64,000 nucleotides of DNA from Agrypnia vestita (GCA_016648135.1 JADDOH010002114.1:248001-312000), one strand, 5' to 3'. Counted from the stretch's first letter, positions 1-9,370 are shown. Translations and numbers: made by a program. The notes: generated from the letters alone by a model not told the origin.

Positions 1-139
1 AAAGAAGTAATCAAACGATCCACCTATAATAATGTAATGTATTGTTAGGACTTGAAATGAAATTTTCAATAATGTATTTTATATATAAAGCTATCAGCTG
101 TCAGAAGACATTATGGACCTCGGAGTCCAGTAGGCATCT

Positions 140-235
140 CAGTGAGATCACAATACATCTGCGTGATTTTCTCAAGCCTGGTCGACGCGATGTTATTCGC
201 CACAGTAATTGGGCCATGTGTCCATTGTAGTGTTT
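140..235 (+). repeat. SINE fragment (tRNA-derived family), 3' body only
   Basis: This stretch matches the body of better preserved copies at 32,752 and 39,723 (minus). Shared landmarks in order are a gaggt/gagatcaca start, a 'gtgattt..ctcaagcctgg' block and a 'gtaattgggcc' block. The tRNA-like head is missing or too degraded to see. Confidence 0.55.
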
Positions 236-254
236 TTAATATAGTATTAAAAAA

Positions 255-850
255 CATTTAAATTTCTTCTTCTTTTTATTCTTCTTTCTTTTAATAGATT
301 CATGTTGTCTGTTCTCCAGAGAATAGCGCCTCCTGTGAGGTTGTTTCCCAATTCTCCTTCCATCTTTTGGAGGTCTTCCGCATGGGCTGGTTCCTTGATA
401 CTGACTATGCAGTGCGAAATAAGAGATTCTGGTGCTATCCATACTCTGGATATGACTATGCCGTCCTTCCTTCGCTATCTACTCTATCGTACAATGTTCT
501 CAGCCTCACGCATCATTTTTATTCTGGTGTTTCTCATGCGATCCCTCAGAGTCTTGCCTGCTAACATCCTCAGTGTCTTCATCTTGAAAGTCCTCAATGT
601 TTGTTTAGTCCCGATTGTGTCTGCCCTTACTCTAACGTCGTAAGTCATTATTGGTCTAACGCATGCTTTATAGATTCTCATCATGCTTTTGGCTATATCT
701 TTATATTTCCTTGTGGATTTTTGAGCACCAGAGTTTGCCGATGCCTCGTTATCTTGGACATATATTTCTTCACACAGATCAGCTCCTCCAACTAAGTCTA
801 TGCCTAGATATCTGAAGGTGCTGACCTGTTTGTTCAGTAGGTTTGTTCTC
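255..850 (-). mobile_element. Non-LTR retrotransposon (LINE) relic, RT C-terminus and 3' end
   Basis: Read on the minus strand, this is the end of a LINE reverse-transcriptase ORF. Near 820-780 it reads STFRYLGIDL, near 690-620 it reads MRIYKACVRPIMTY, then KTLRMLAGKTLRDRMRN. Near 390-330 there is a Gly-Arg-Pro-Pro-rich terminus typical of these elements. It finishes in an A/G-rich tail at about 300-255. An open stretch covers 484-684, but frames change along the fragment, so it is a pseudogene. Only the C-terminal RT part is present, as expected of a 5'-truncated LINE insertion. The clade is not certain. Confidence 0.75.
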
Positions 851-860
851 TATAGTCTAC

Positions 861-3040
861 ATTTAAATTTGTAAGTCTTATATCTGATAATTCGACGGTT
901 TTCGGAATAAAGTGTATTCTTTATAAGCTCATATAATAAAAATATTTATTCTTGATTTTGTAGGTAGTAATAAACATATTTAAAAACTCACGATATTTAA
1001 TGTTTCAGCGAGAATAACGCTCTCTTACTGCAAATATATAACTTTTAACCTTTTCATAAGCATGTCAGCGTTTGAATCCTTACGTGACGTTTTGTAAAAC
1101 AAGAAACACAAACGACAATAGAACGCACAAGCCAGACGCAATAAATATTAAAGTTAAGTTATAATATATTCATCCAAAATAAACATTCCCTTTATTGCTA
1201 CAGTGGGGAGGTTTGTGTAAGTTGGATGAATGCATAGCCTACCGCATTCGGAGTGGCTATTGTTAAATGACTTTCGTTATTTGCATAAGGCTTTCTTGTA
1301 GACTCCATTGAATTATTCAAGATCATGTAGAGATGATTTAAAATACAATCACGGCAACAAGGGTTGATATGCAAAACATTTTTTACACCTTAATCCCCGC
1401 CATCCGCTACGATATTGCTTTTTAAATATCAAAATATTTATCATATTTATGCGTAGAGTTTTATGGGTTTATTTAACATATTATGTATTTAAGCATTTTT
1501 TACTATTTAGAGATAATCAAGACATTTCTGCACGGTTGTGAAAACTCATAAATTCTACTAAAGGTACTTGGGCACCGCTGTGAAAATATTATTATTTTAA
1601 TGATCTAATTTTATCGCATACATATATTTGTGTTATTATTTTATCATTTAATTTTAACAACACACGCGAAGTATTATTTTTTATTAATATAATGCATAAA
1701 ATATTTATGTAAGAAATATTTTCAGTGAATCATTTTAAAATATAAATTATGTAAAGTATATGTACAATTATCGTGCCGAAATTCAAAACATGACACTTAA
1801 TTATTTCTTACTTATTACTTAGCTCCGTATCAAACATAATAATTCCGTTGTTTTTATTTTTAAATATCAAAACGAAAATGAAATTGTACAACTGTAGAAA
1901 TTAATTTTTGGTCTGTTAGGTATCAATTCATTTTTTGTAAGATGTGTAATTTTTAGTATTAACAAAAAATATAACTTGGCGATGAGCGTTTTTCGGGTCA
2001 GTCATTAATATAAAAATATTTAATTTAATTTTTTTTTATAAATGATAGGTGGTACATTAAAAAATATTTTATGAAATAATTCATGAACACGATGATGTCC
2101 CACTATGATATACATAATATTAAAACAATTTTTTAAATATTTTCAAGTACACGATAATAAAGAAAGAATTTATTTTCTTATATGTACCTACCATATTGAA
2201 ATATAAGAATTAATATAAAATATATACATTTAAGATTAAATAAATCGCCTGAAATAAACTGAAAACAAATTGTTTCTAACTGTTCATAAAAAGTGATTTA
2301 AAGAACTCATCATTATATGAGATAATTTTGAGATGAGATTTTCTCTACTCAGAATTGTAAATTGAGCAATAGTATATAGAAAAGTTAAAACAATACTAAG
2401 ATAAAAAAAGACGTAATTTAACAGAAAAATTAGCAAAAATAAACTTGATTAACTTGAACAAACACGCAGTATTTCGGCAGAAAACACTTAATTGAAAAAA
2501 AAATTATCAACGGCGACAGAGAGCCTAGACACAGGTATAAATATGAATTCAGTGTACTATTCAAACATTGAGATAATATTATATTTGTGGACGGTATCAC
2601 GAAGCAGTAGTCCATGCCTAGAAGGAAATCTTTTGATATCTAATTTTAATTGGAAAATATTCCATAACATGTATGATTTTGATAACAAGCCTGATAGAAT
2701 AATTTCTAAAAACAAACTAATTGTAAAAAAATTTAAATATGTTTTTTTAAATGTAGGTATATTATTGATTTAAGAGGGGGAAATATATTATTATCTCATA
2801 AATTAAAAATACTGTTTTGTAACAAATTGGACACTTATTTTTCCACTGAGGAAAGATGTATTTTTTTCTGCGAAAATATATATAATTCCGCAACAAAGGG
2901 ATGTTTTTATATGAACTTGTGTGAACTCAAAGTATCTGTGGTTGTATTGTAATATTATATTTTTGCATTATGTTCAAGCATCATTATCCTCCTGTAAACT
3001 TCTGAGTTTTCTGGCATATTCTGCGGTATGTAAACGAACT
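861..3040. other. AT-rich DNA without recognisable genes
   Basis: I see only AT-rich sequence with homopolymer runs. Short ORFs here (for example 2,492-2,773) have low-complexity AT-rich translations with no domain signal. One AACTCATAA word occurs at 1,543. Confidence 0.5.
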
Positions 3041-3049
3041 TTTTTGATT

Positions 3050-3084
3050 GACGTTTCGGCTCACACTATAGGATCCATCATCTG
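3050..3084 (-). ncRNA. Hammerhead-ribozyme-like motif, probably from a Penelope-like element
   Basis: On the minus strand the segment reads CAGATGATGGATCC, then a short loop, then GAGCCGAAACGTC. This has the order of a hammerhead core: CUGAUGA, stem II, then GAAAC before a GUC. The second core base is A where the family needs U, and stem II (GGATC against GAGCC) has a mismatch. Hammerhead motifs of this 'GATGA...GAAACGTC' style are known in Penelope-like retroelements. Activity is doubtful because of the core change. Confidence 0.3.
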
Positions 3085-3339
3085 GGCTGATGTATTATTA
3101 TGAGTGGTGATGTTGTAGTTAAGCATTGACTTGCGATAGTTTATTAAAGGTTTCATTTCTAAACGCCTACGAAAAGCTGAGAAAATTTTTGTGTGTAATT
3201 GACGTGTAAACACGTCTTTGCTCTCGGTATGAGTTAAACTAAGCATCGAAGGGTAAGGCCATCATTCGTCGGTTTATTATTCAATTATTTCAAATTAAAT
3301 GTTCCTCGTTATCATTTTAAAGTATTTTTTATTCAAATT

Positions 3340-3840
3340 ATAAATTATTTATATTTATTTGATAACATTCGATGGCCGATTAAATTCTTACGCAGAATAA
3401 TCTGGAAGAATAATCTGAAGAATTTTGGAGAATAAATCATTCGGAAGAATTTTGGTATATAAGGAGTCCCTCGACACAGGCTCGAGAATTCGGTTTGTGA
3501 AAGTAATAAGGCTAAATCTCCGAGCAAACAGTGAAATCAGTGATTAGTGATACTACAAAACGCGATATTAGTAAATGAAATCAGCGCAAGTAAAAAGTGA
3601 ATTAAAGAGGAAACCATGGCGAATTGTTACTACGGGCGAATATCTAACAAACATTTATCAGAAGTGATCCAAGGACTAGAAATAGCGTTAATTAGTGTGA
3701 ATTGTTTAATTATAGGAAATGTTTAATTATAAGTGCGTGAAATATTTGGAAGACATTTAGCAACTAAAAATTAACTCGTGTCCAGGACTTTCTTGGTAAT
3801 AAATTAAACTAAATAAATTTATAGTGTTTTCATTTGTCTC
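3340..3840 (+). promoter_or_regulatory. LTR-like promoter relic with TATA box
   Basis: A strong TATATAA box lies at 3,456-3,462. It follows a run of GAA/TTC-rich words (GAAGAATTTTGGAGAA, TTCGGAAGAATTTT) and precedes an A-rich, 'gtgaaatcag'-type leader. An AATAAA-like stretch lies near 3,800-3,815. This is the usual plan of an insect LTR (U3 with TATA, R, U5). No second LTR, primer binding site or target duplication was found, so it could be a solo LTR or a piece of one. The GAA-rich block resembles weak heat-shock elements, but none matches the perfect consensus. Confidence 0.3.
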
Positions 3841-4868
3841 CCGAAGCCACGTCCAATGATAATATTCTTCAACGGCCCTGCAACCTGCAGCCCGTGCCTT
3901 GGTCTCCTGATTTGTTTCATCTCCATATACTCAGTTTCTTGCCTCTGTCTTCTAATTCAAAATCTGAAGTGACTCTACCGAGTCCTTTCTAATGCAATCT
4001 TCTAAAATAAGTCGGGGACTGATTCTCCTGCCATAGGTATCCATTTAGGATTCATTTTGGATTTTGCGCTGTCTGCATCCTCTCAATTTTATCTGCTCTT
4101 CTGACTTGCTGTATTTTCATGTACAGAGAGTCTGAGGTTATAATTATATATCAAAAATCAATCGTCTAGCAATCGCAATATAATATTTCAAGCTTTTCAA
4201 TAGGTTGTGTAACAAAATTCTTTTGACCTTATCGCTACACCGCGGCAAGGGCGAATTGGTTTCAAATGTATGAAAATCAAAAGCAGATATTACATCTATA
4301 GCCAAAACATTAGCATTTATATTTCGTATTTACCACTCAATGACTTAATTAATTTGTATAGAGTATCATATTATAAGTATTACTTACCGACTATGAGGTA
4401 TCTATTTAATAAGGACAGGCTTAGTGTTACGATACATAGTTTTAGGAATTATGCACAACCACGTACTACGTGATTACAAAACCTCATTTAGTAATGTATG
4501 GTAATGTAATAATATTCCTAAATTTGTCATGTACTTGTCTTATTAATCATATTACAATATTTTGAATTTTATCGCTCGTAAGAGGTATGTAAAGAAACTG
4601 AATTATATACAAATAAATTAATGTAATGCCTTTGTAATATAATATATATAGGTAATGTTTACAGTAGTGGTTTGAATACATGAGCTTAGTACCTGGGATT
4701 AGTACATTTTAATAACTATTTATTTATTTAATGCCATTCTAATAAAATCATTTTGAGTACTTTACAAACATATAAATAACGTGCACACATTATGGCGTTT
4801 TTTTAACAAAATATTTTTATTATTTATTTAATTTTTTAAATTAACGGACAAAGTCCAATTAAATATAA
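3841..4868. other. No gene recognised
   Basis: At 3,841-4,140 there is moderately complex sequence whose minus-strand frames give short LINE-like phrases broken by stops. I could not assign it. The rest is AT-rich. Confidence 0.4.
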
Positions 4869-4870
4869 TA

Positions 4871-6157
4871 TTAGGTCCTTACATATGAAATTGGCGTTTT
4901 GCCGTACTGGCAAATTTGATCTCAAATATCTTCTCTTTGGTTAGGAATTCAAAATCCAAATTTATACAGCTACTTACTTATGTATTTGTGTTTTGAAAAT
5001 TATAATTCATTTGTTTTTTCCTCAATTGTTTTTTTCTTTGCGTCACTCAGTTTACAAAATGAAAAACTTGAAATATCGCGTTATTCACGAGTACGAGTTC
5101 CACCGTGGCACCAGTGCTGCAGAAACGGCTCGAAGGATTATGATGTGTGTATGGCGACGGTGCCGCAAAAGAAAACACAGTGCGTTTTTGGTTCCAACGT
5201 TTTCGTTCTGGAAATTTCGACCTGCAGAACAAGCCCCGTGGACGGCCGGAGACCAAAGTTGATAATGAAGAATTGAAGGCTATTGTGGAAGCGGATCCAT
5301 CGCAAACCACATCCGAGTTAGCTGCAGGCTGCGGTGTTAGTGATAAAACTGTTTTAATCCACTTGAAGCAAATTGGTAAGGTGAAAAAGCTTGAAAGGTG
5401 GGTACCTCACGAATTGAGTGAAGCAAATCAACAAACGCGCGTTGACTGCTGCGTTGCATTACTCAACCGGCACAATAATGAAGGGATTTTAAATCGAATC
5501 ATTACCTGTGATGAAAAGTGGATCCTGTACGATAATCGGAAGCACTCATCGCAATGGCTGAACCCTGCCGAACCAGCCAAACCATGCCCCAAGCGAAAAT
5601 TGACTCCAAAAAAGTTACTTGTGAGCGTTTGGTGGACTAGTGCTGGTGTCGTTCACTACAGCTTTCTTAAATCTGGCCAGACGATTACGGCAGATGTCTA
5701 TTGTCAGCAACTGCAAACCATGATGGAAAAGCTAGCTGCTAAACAACCGAGGCTGGTTAATCGCTCTAGGCCACTGCTGCTTCATGATAACGCTAGACCA
5801 CACACTGCACAACAGACGGCTACCAAATTAGAGGAGCTTCAATTGGAATGTCTAAGACATCCACCGTACTCTCCGGACCTTGCCCCAACAGATTACCATT
5901 TTTTTCGAAATTTGGATAACTTCTTGCAAAGGAAAAAATTCAACTCTGATGGGGCAGTCCAAACCGCCTTCAAAGATTTTATTGATTCCCGTCCGAATGG
6001 TTTTTTTAGTAAAGGGATCGATGAACTACCTATGAGATGGCAAAAGTGGATAGATAGCAATGGTACATACTTTGATTAAATAAATATATTATAATAAAAA
6101 AAAATCGGCTTTATGTTCCTCCCATACTAAACGCCAATTTCATATGTAAGGACCTAA
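4871..6157 (+). mobile_element. Mariner element copy 1 (cecropia/Hsmar1-like), complete ends
   Basis: This 1,287-bp element is bounded by 29-bp terminal inverted repeats at 4,871-4,899 and 6,129-6,157, starting TTAGGTCCTTACATATG. A TA target duplication lies at 4,869-4,870 and 6,158-6,159. It is nearly identical to copy 2 at 22,376-23,660, including the noncoding leader, which implies recent activity. The transposase inside is frameshifted, so the element is non-autonomous although its ends look intact and could be mobilised in trans. Confidence 0.95.
5059..6079 (+). pseudogene. Mariner transposase, frameshifted near the N-terminus
   Basis: The expected start is the ATG at 5,059 (MKNLKYRV), and the reading frame is good through the first helix-turn-helix (AAETARRI). 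At about 5,139-5,148 this copy has TTATGATGTGTGTATGG where copy 2 has TTAATGATGTGTATGG. One A is lost and two bases are gained, which is a net +1 shift. The protein resumes in the next frame at YGDGAAKENT (about 5,150) and runs to a TAA at 6,077-6,079. All three catalytic aspartates remain: TCDEKW (5,510), LLHDNARPH (5,786) and PTDYHFF (5,891), giving D,D34D spacing. As it stands it encodes either a short N-terminal peptide or, from an internal start, a protein lacking the first DNA-binding helix. The family moves DNA by cut and paste into TA sites. Confidence 0.9.
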
Positions 6158-6159
6158 TA

Positions 6160-6480
6160 CGTAACATGAACAACATAAAATACATCAGAATAAAGGTTTT
6201 AGCAATTTAAAATAAAAGCAAGGACAAATGAAAAGTACTGACAAGATGGAGACAAGATGTGGACTACCTAATCAGAGATTGTGTGAATCTGGACAGACTC
6301 ACACCGAAGAAGTCCAGATCCTGTCTTGAGTTTATAAGACGACATAACCGTGACATATGAGCATGGAATCCATAATTAGTTCTATGATAGCTAGGGAACA
6401 CCACTTCATTATTTCTGAGTCTACGGGAAGGGATGTTGAATTTTATTTGGCCCAGTAACAAAAGCATTTATTAAAAAATA
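6160..6480 (+). repeat. Possible degraded LINE tail between mariner and LTR element
   Basis: In one plus frame at about 6,225-6,355 the translation contains RWRQDVDYLIRDC followed by a basic stretch. This resembles the RW(R/K)D-type tail of LINE ORFs, but the match is short and weak. The last four bases of the flank (6,478-6,481, ATAT) form the left target-site duplication of the LTR element. Confidence 0.25.
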
Positions 6481-6481
6481 T

Positions 6482-6788
6482 TGTAACGAGCTGTTCGTTG
6501 ACATTTGACAGTTCCATAGAAAAGTGTTACATGCGCAGAACGGCAGGCCGGTATGCCCAGTGGTTGAAATAAGAACTAACATGATTTATAAATAGCAAAG
6601 AAATGGAAGGGTTCTTACCCGAGTAGAAAAACAAAAGAGAGCTGTTCTTTTGTGTTTGAATAAAAAATAGCAGTAGTATTGCGTTGTGAGCGATTGTAAA
6701 ATGTGAGAGATAATGTACAAGCGATAATAAAAGATTTATTTTACGAGTTGTGCTATTTCATTTTTCGAGCGAGCCACGCCACGTAACA
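6482..6788 (+). repeat. 5' LTR
   Basis: It starts with TG and ends with CA. A TATAAATAG box lies at 6,587-6,595, and AATAAAA words follow near the end, consistent with a U3-R-U5 order. It differs from the right LTR at two positions near 6,690 (GCGTTGTGAG against GTGTTGCGAG) and one near 6,750 (GTGCTATT against GTGCCATT). Confidence 0.93.
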
Positions 6789-6790
6789 AC

Positions 6791-6808
6791 TGGTGTCAGA
6801 AGTGGGAT
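6791..6808 (+). promoter_or_regulatory. Primer binding site, tRNA-Leu type
   Basis: TGGTGTCAGAAGTGGGAT starts two bases after the LTR. It is complementary to a CCA-tailed tRNA-Leu 3' end as used by many insect Ty3/Gypsy elements. The assignment to Leu is from family knowledge. Confidence 0.75.
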
Positions 6809-6865
6809 TCGGGAGATTTTTAAGAAATCAACGTGAAGATCGTGGCACAGGAAGAAAAGGCAACC

Positions 6866-7486
6866 ATGGAGGAATTTTCGGATGCGGAATGCGATATGAT
6901 AATGAAGATGCTGGAAGAACTGGAGCGGAAACGCCAAGAAGACAAGGAAGAACAGGAGCGGAAACGCCAAGACGACAAGGAAGAACAGGAGCGGAAACGC
7001 CAAGAAGACAAGGAAGAACAGGAGCGGAAACGCCAAGAAGACAAAGAGGAACAGCAGCAAAAATTGGGAATGTTGTTGGACGTCAAATTAGGAAGCATCA
7101 AGGAGCTTAGGGAAAGTGTTGACAAGCAACAAAAAGAATTGCAGATCACTAAACTGGACGTCAATAATCTTCAAGAAGATATCAAGGATCTTCGACAAGA
7201 CGTAAAACGTGACGCTGAAAAGACACAACATGAAATCGAGAAACTTCGGGATGAAGTAAGAAATTGCCAGAAGGTTCAAGTAGAGAATACTACGGGGTCG
7301 ACAGGGAAAAAGCCTTCTACATTCGACGAACGATGTTTACAGGATAGCAACCACAGGCAGTACGAAACGGCGGCGCCCTCAAACATTAGGAATGACCAAG
7401 GAAATGGGACAACACCTGCAGAAATGACCTTCGTCGATAGTGAGAGGCCGATGGAAAATGTGGCCGAGGACCAGGTGGCGATGTAA
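6866..7486 (+). CDS. Gag-like N-terminal coiled-coil protein of the LTR element (stops early)
   Basis: The ATG at 6,866 sits in an ACCATGG context and is preferred over upstream non-ATG extension. The 206-residue product starts MEEFSDAECD. It then has four 11-residue units of the type ERKRQEDKEEQ (6,923-7,054), then a long heptad-rich region (about residues 65-135) predicted to be coiled coil. At about 7,306-7,365 a KPSTFDE...HRQYETAA phrase recalls the KPP.FDG...Y..QFE..A start of many Gypsy Gag proteins. It ends in the first unit of a 10-residue tandem repeat at a TAA (7,484-7,486), which is GAA in sister units. Gag would build the particle and bind RNA; the core capsid and zinc-knuckle regions are absent. 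The same frame continues into the Hsp70-like segment. Confidence 0.7.
   Translation: MEEFSDAECDMIMKMLEELERKRQEDKEEQERKRQDDKEEQERKRQEDKEEQERKRQEDKEEQQQKLGMLLDVKLGSIKELRESVDKQQKELQITKLDVNNLQEDIKDLRQDVKRDAEKTQHEIEKLRDEVRNCQKVQVENTTGSTGKKPSTFDERCLQDSNHRQYETAAPSNIRNDQGNGTTPAEMTFVDSERPMENVAEDQVAM
6923..7054 (+). repeat. Tandem repeat, four 33-bp units (coiled-coil coding)
   Basis: Units begin at 6,923, 6,956, 6,989 and 7,022 and each encodes 11 residues of the form ERKRQ(E/D)DKEEQ. Eleven residues is three heptads short by design of ten, so the coil phase drifts, but the charge pattern stays helical. The units are almost identical, pointing to recent expansion. Confidence 0.9.
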
Positions 7487-7600
7487 AATGCAGCCGAGGA
7501 CCAGGTGGTGGTGGAAAATGCGGCCGAGGACCAGGTGACGACGGAAAATGCGGCTGAGGACCAGGTGACGATGGAAAATGTGGCCGAGGACCAGTTTGCG
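7451..7600 (+). repeat. Tandem repeat, five 30-bp units linking Gag to Hsp70-like part
   Basis: Units start at 7,451, 7,481, 7,511, 7,541 and 7,571. Each encodes a decapeptide close to MENVAEDQVA or VENAAEDQVT. The second unit carries a stop (ATGTAAAATG in place of GTGGAAAATG). The array sits exactly between the Gag-like part and the first Hsp70-matching residues, like a linker. Confidence 0.9.
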
Positions 7601-8155
7601 ATGGACCTCAGCAATACTGTGTTCGACGCCGAGCAGCACGAGTTCACCGAACTCAAGATACAGGAGGACATGGAGCCCTGGCCCTTCTGCGTAGTCACCG
7701 TGGAGGACAAGCCCATGGTGCAAGTAGGGTACAAAGGGGAGAACAAGAAACTCTCTCCCGATGAAATTAGTCCCATGGTGTTGGACGAGATGGAACAGAC
7801 GACCGAAGCATACGTGGACCAGAGTGTGAAGGAAGCAGTTCTGGCTATGACAGATTACTTCAGTGACTCTCAGCGACAAGCTATCAGGAATGTGGTCAGG
7901 ACAGTCAAGCTCAACGTGCTGCAGATCATCAATGAGCTCACTGTGGCGGCGCGGGCTTACGAGTTCAACACAAATTCAAAGGGCAAGCGTAACGTGCTCG
8001 TCTTTGACCCAGGTGGATGGAACTTCCAAGTATCGATCTGGATTGCTAATCATTTTTGCTGAGGATTTAAAAAAAAAGAAATGTTCGAGGAAGCAGAGAG
8101 GTTCCGTGCAACGAAGAAGCGAATTGAGGCACGCGATAAGCTGAAAAGAAAATGA
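7487..8155 (+). pseudogene. Hsp70-derived segment captured in the LTR element
   Basis: In the same frame as the Gag-like ORF, translation from 7,601 follows the Hsp70 nucleotide-binding domain almost without gaps for about 141 codons. Landmarks in order are NTVFDA (7,613), DMEPWPF (7,667), VQVGYKGE, EISPMVL, FSDSQRQA (about 7,859), LNVLQIINE and NVLVFDPGGWNFQVSI (7,991). By bovine Hsc70 numbering this spans about residues 65-209. Next come ANHFC, a TGA (8,060-8,062), GFKKK, and EEAERFRATKKRIEARDKL. These look like the VNHF..EFKRK part and the later MV.EAE...ARN.LE part, joined by deletions. Conserved ATPase residues are changed: K71 to E, G203 to W, T204 to N and D206 to Q. E175 and D199 remain. 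It is therefore unlikely to be an active chaperone. Base composition is clearly more GC-rich than the flanks. Confidence 0.85.
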
Positions 8156-8271
8156 ATCAATGACGATTGAGATAGATGTGAGAACACGCGCTCGTGTATT
8201 GGAGTGTGGCAGCATGGGAATTTGGAGATCTCATGGGGACAACAATGATCCTGTTCGGGACGAACAGTATT

Positions 8272-8283
8272 GAGAGAGGGAGG
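8272..8283 (+). promoter_or_regulatory. Polypurine tract
   Basis: GAGAGAGGGAGG ends three bases before the right LTR, the position where plus-strand synthesis is primed in LTR elements. Confidence 0.7.
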
Positions 8284-8286
8284 CTG

Positions 8287-8593
8287 TGTAACGAGCTGTT
8301 CGTTGACATTTGACAGTTCCATAGAAAAGTGTTACATGCGCAGAACGGCAGGCCGGTATGCCCAGTGGTTGAAATAAGAACTAACATGATTTATAAATAG
8401 CAAAGAAATGGAAGGGTTCTTACCCGAGTAGAAAAACAAAAGAGAGCTGTTCTTTTGTGTTTGAATAAAAAATAGCAGTAGTATTGTGTTGCGAGCGATT
8501 GTAAAATGTGAGAGATAATGTACAAGCGATAATAAAAGATTTATTTTACGAGTTGTGCCATTTCATTTTTCGAGCGAGCCACGCCACGTAACA
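8287..8593 (+). repeat. 3' LTR
   Basis: It is the same length as the left LTR with about three substitutions. The TATA box is at 8,392-8,400. It is followed directly by the ATAT target duplication. Confidence 0.93.
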
Positions 8594-8775
8594 ATATGTA
8601 CACAATGGAATAAATAAATACATAAAATATCAAAATAAATTACGAATTGAACTACATTATAACTGCTTCAAAACCGCCGTATACACGTTCGTTGCCATTG
8701 CCAGTTGCAAAAAATAATCATATGAAATTTTTTTAAATAATCAATACTATACTAATATACTAATCTAATATACTA

Positions 8776-9370
8776 ATCTACCCATCACACCGTTCCCATG
8801 CAGATGTAGGCAGAGAGGATAAATCGGTAAACTTTGACTTCGGCTATACATACATTTTCCAATATATTTTTTATAGTTGTTGAGGCATGCCATGCTCAAA
8901 TATTTGGTGCATCTGATCGTGCCGGGTCTTTCGCCCCTCTATTCCTGTAGCCTTCATCACTCGCCTCATATATTTTCTTAACCACCCTTTCCTCACTCAT
9001 ACATTCCAAATGACCAAACCTTCACAGCGATCCTTTCTTTATTCTATTAGCATTACATTCACTTTTAATTTGTCCATTTCTCACTCATTGACCAAATATT
9101 TTCCTCACAAGCACCTGAGTGACCGCATTTAAATTTAGTCTACTTTCATTCCTTTCTTGCCAATTCCATGCTTCACTTCTATACCTACATAAGATTTGAT
9201 ACAAGAACGCCACTATGCACCTCTAGTCTAGCTTCCTTTGACAGACTCTTACTGGCTCTAATTGAATTCAGAGCGCGATTTACTTTATTACCCGCAGTCA
9301 CTCTCCTTTTGATATCGTTCTCAGCCTTGCCGCCTCTACTAAACATATATAATAATAAAAAAATTCAAAA
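8776..9370 (-). mobile_element. LINE relic, RT C-terminal end (family A, copy 1)
   Basis: It matches the copies at 55,020, 63,135 and 63,780, all on the minus strand. Landmarks are the 'catcacaccgtt' start, the 'ctgatcgtgccgggtctttcgc' region (read here on the plus strand), and the 'cgcctcatatattttctt' block. On the minus strand these encode the LINE tail phrases ...MRR.(M/L)K..GIEG and the preceding RT-terminal domain. Frames are broken. Confidence 0.7.

Larger units (their letters stand above)
6482..8593 (+). mobile_element. Complete non-autonomous Ty3/Gypsy-type LTR element carrying Hsp70-like sequence
   Basis: The 2,112-bp element has two 307-bp LTRs (6,482-6,788 and 8,287-8,593), both beginning TGTAACGAGC and ending CACGTAACA. 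They are flanked by ATAT at 6,478-6,481 and 8,594-8,597. I count three differences between the LTRs, about 1%, so the insertion is young. A tRNA-Leu-type primer site follows the left LTR, and a polypurine tract precedes the right one. The internal region is only about 1.5 kb. It encodes a Gag-like coiled-coil start fused in frame to an Hsp70-derived segment, with no protease, RT, RNase H or integrase. Mobilisation would need enzymes from a full-length relative elsewhere. Confidence 0.9.

Noticed and set aside
2492..2773. 93-codon plus-strand ORF
   Set aside because: Composition follows the AT-rich background (Asn, Ile, Lys, Phe) with no family resemblance.
6833..6865. Upstream extension of the Gag-like frame
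   Set aside because: It has no ATG. The ATG at 6,866 has an ACCATGG context.
6758..7164. Minus-strand ORFs over the coiled-coil repeat
   Set aside because: They are mirror frames of the 33-bp repeat and give low-complexity Leu/Phe or Ser/Arg repeats.
7276..7879. Two 166-codon minus-strand ORFs opposite the Hsp70-like segment
   Set aside because: They are antisense frames of a GC-rich coding region with repetitive translations and no domain signal.
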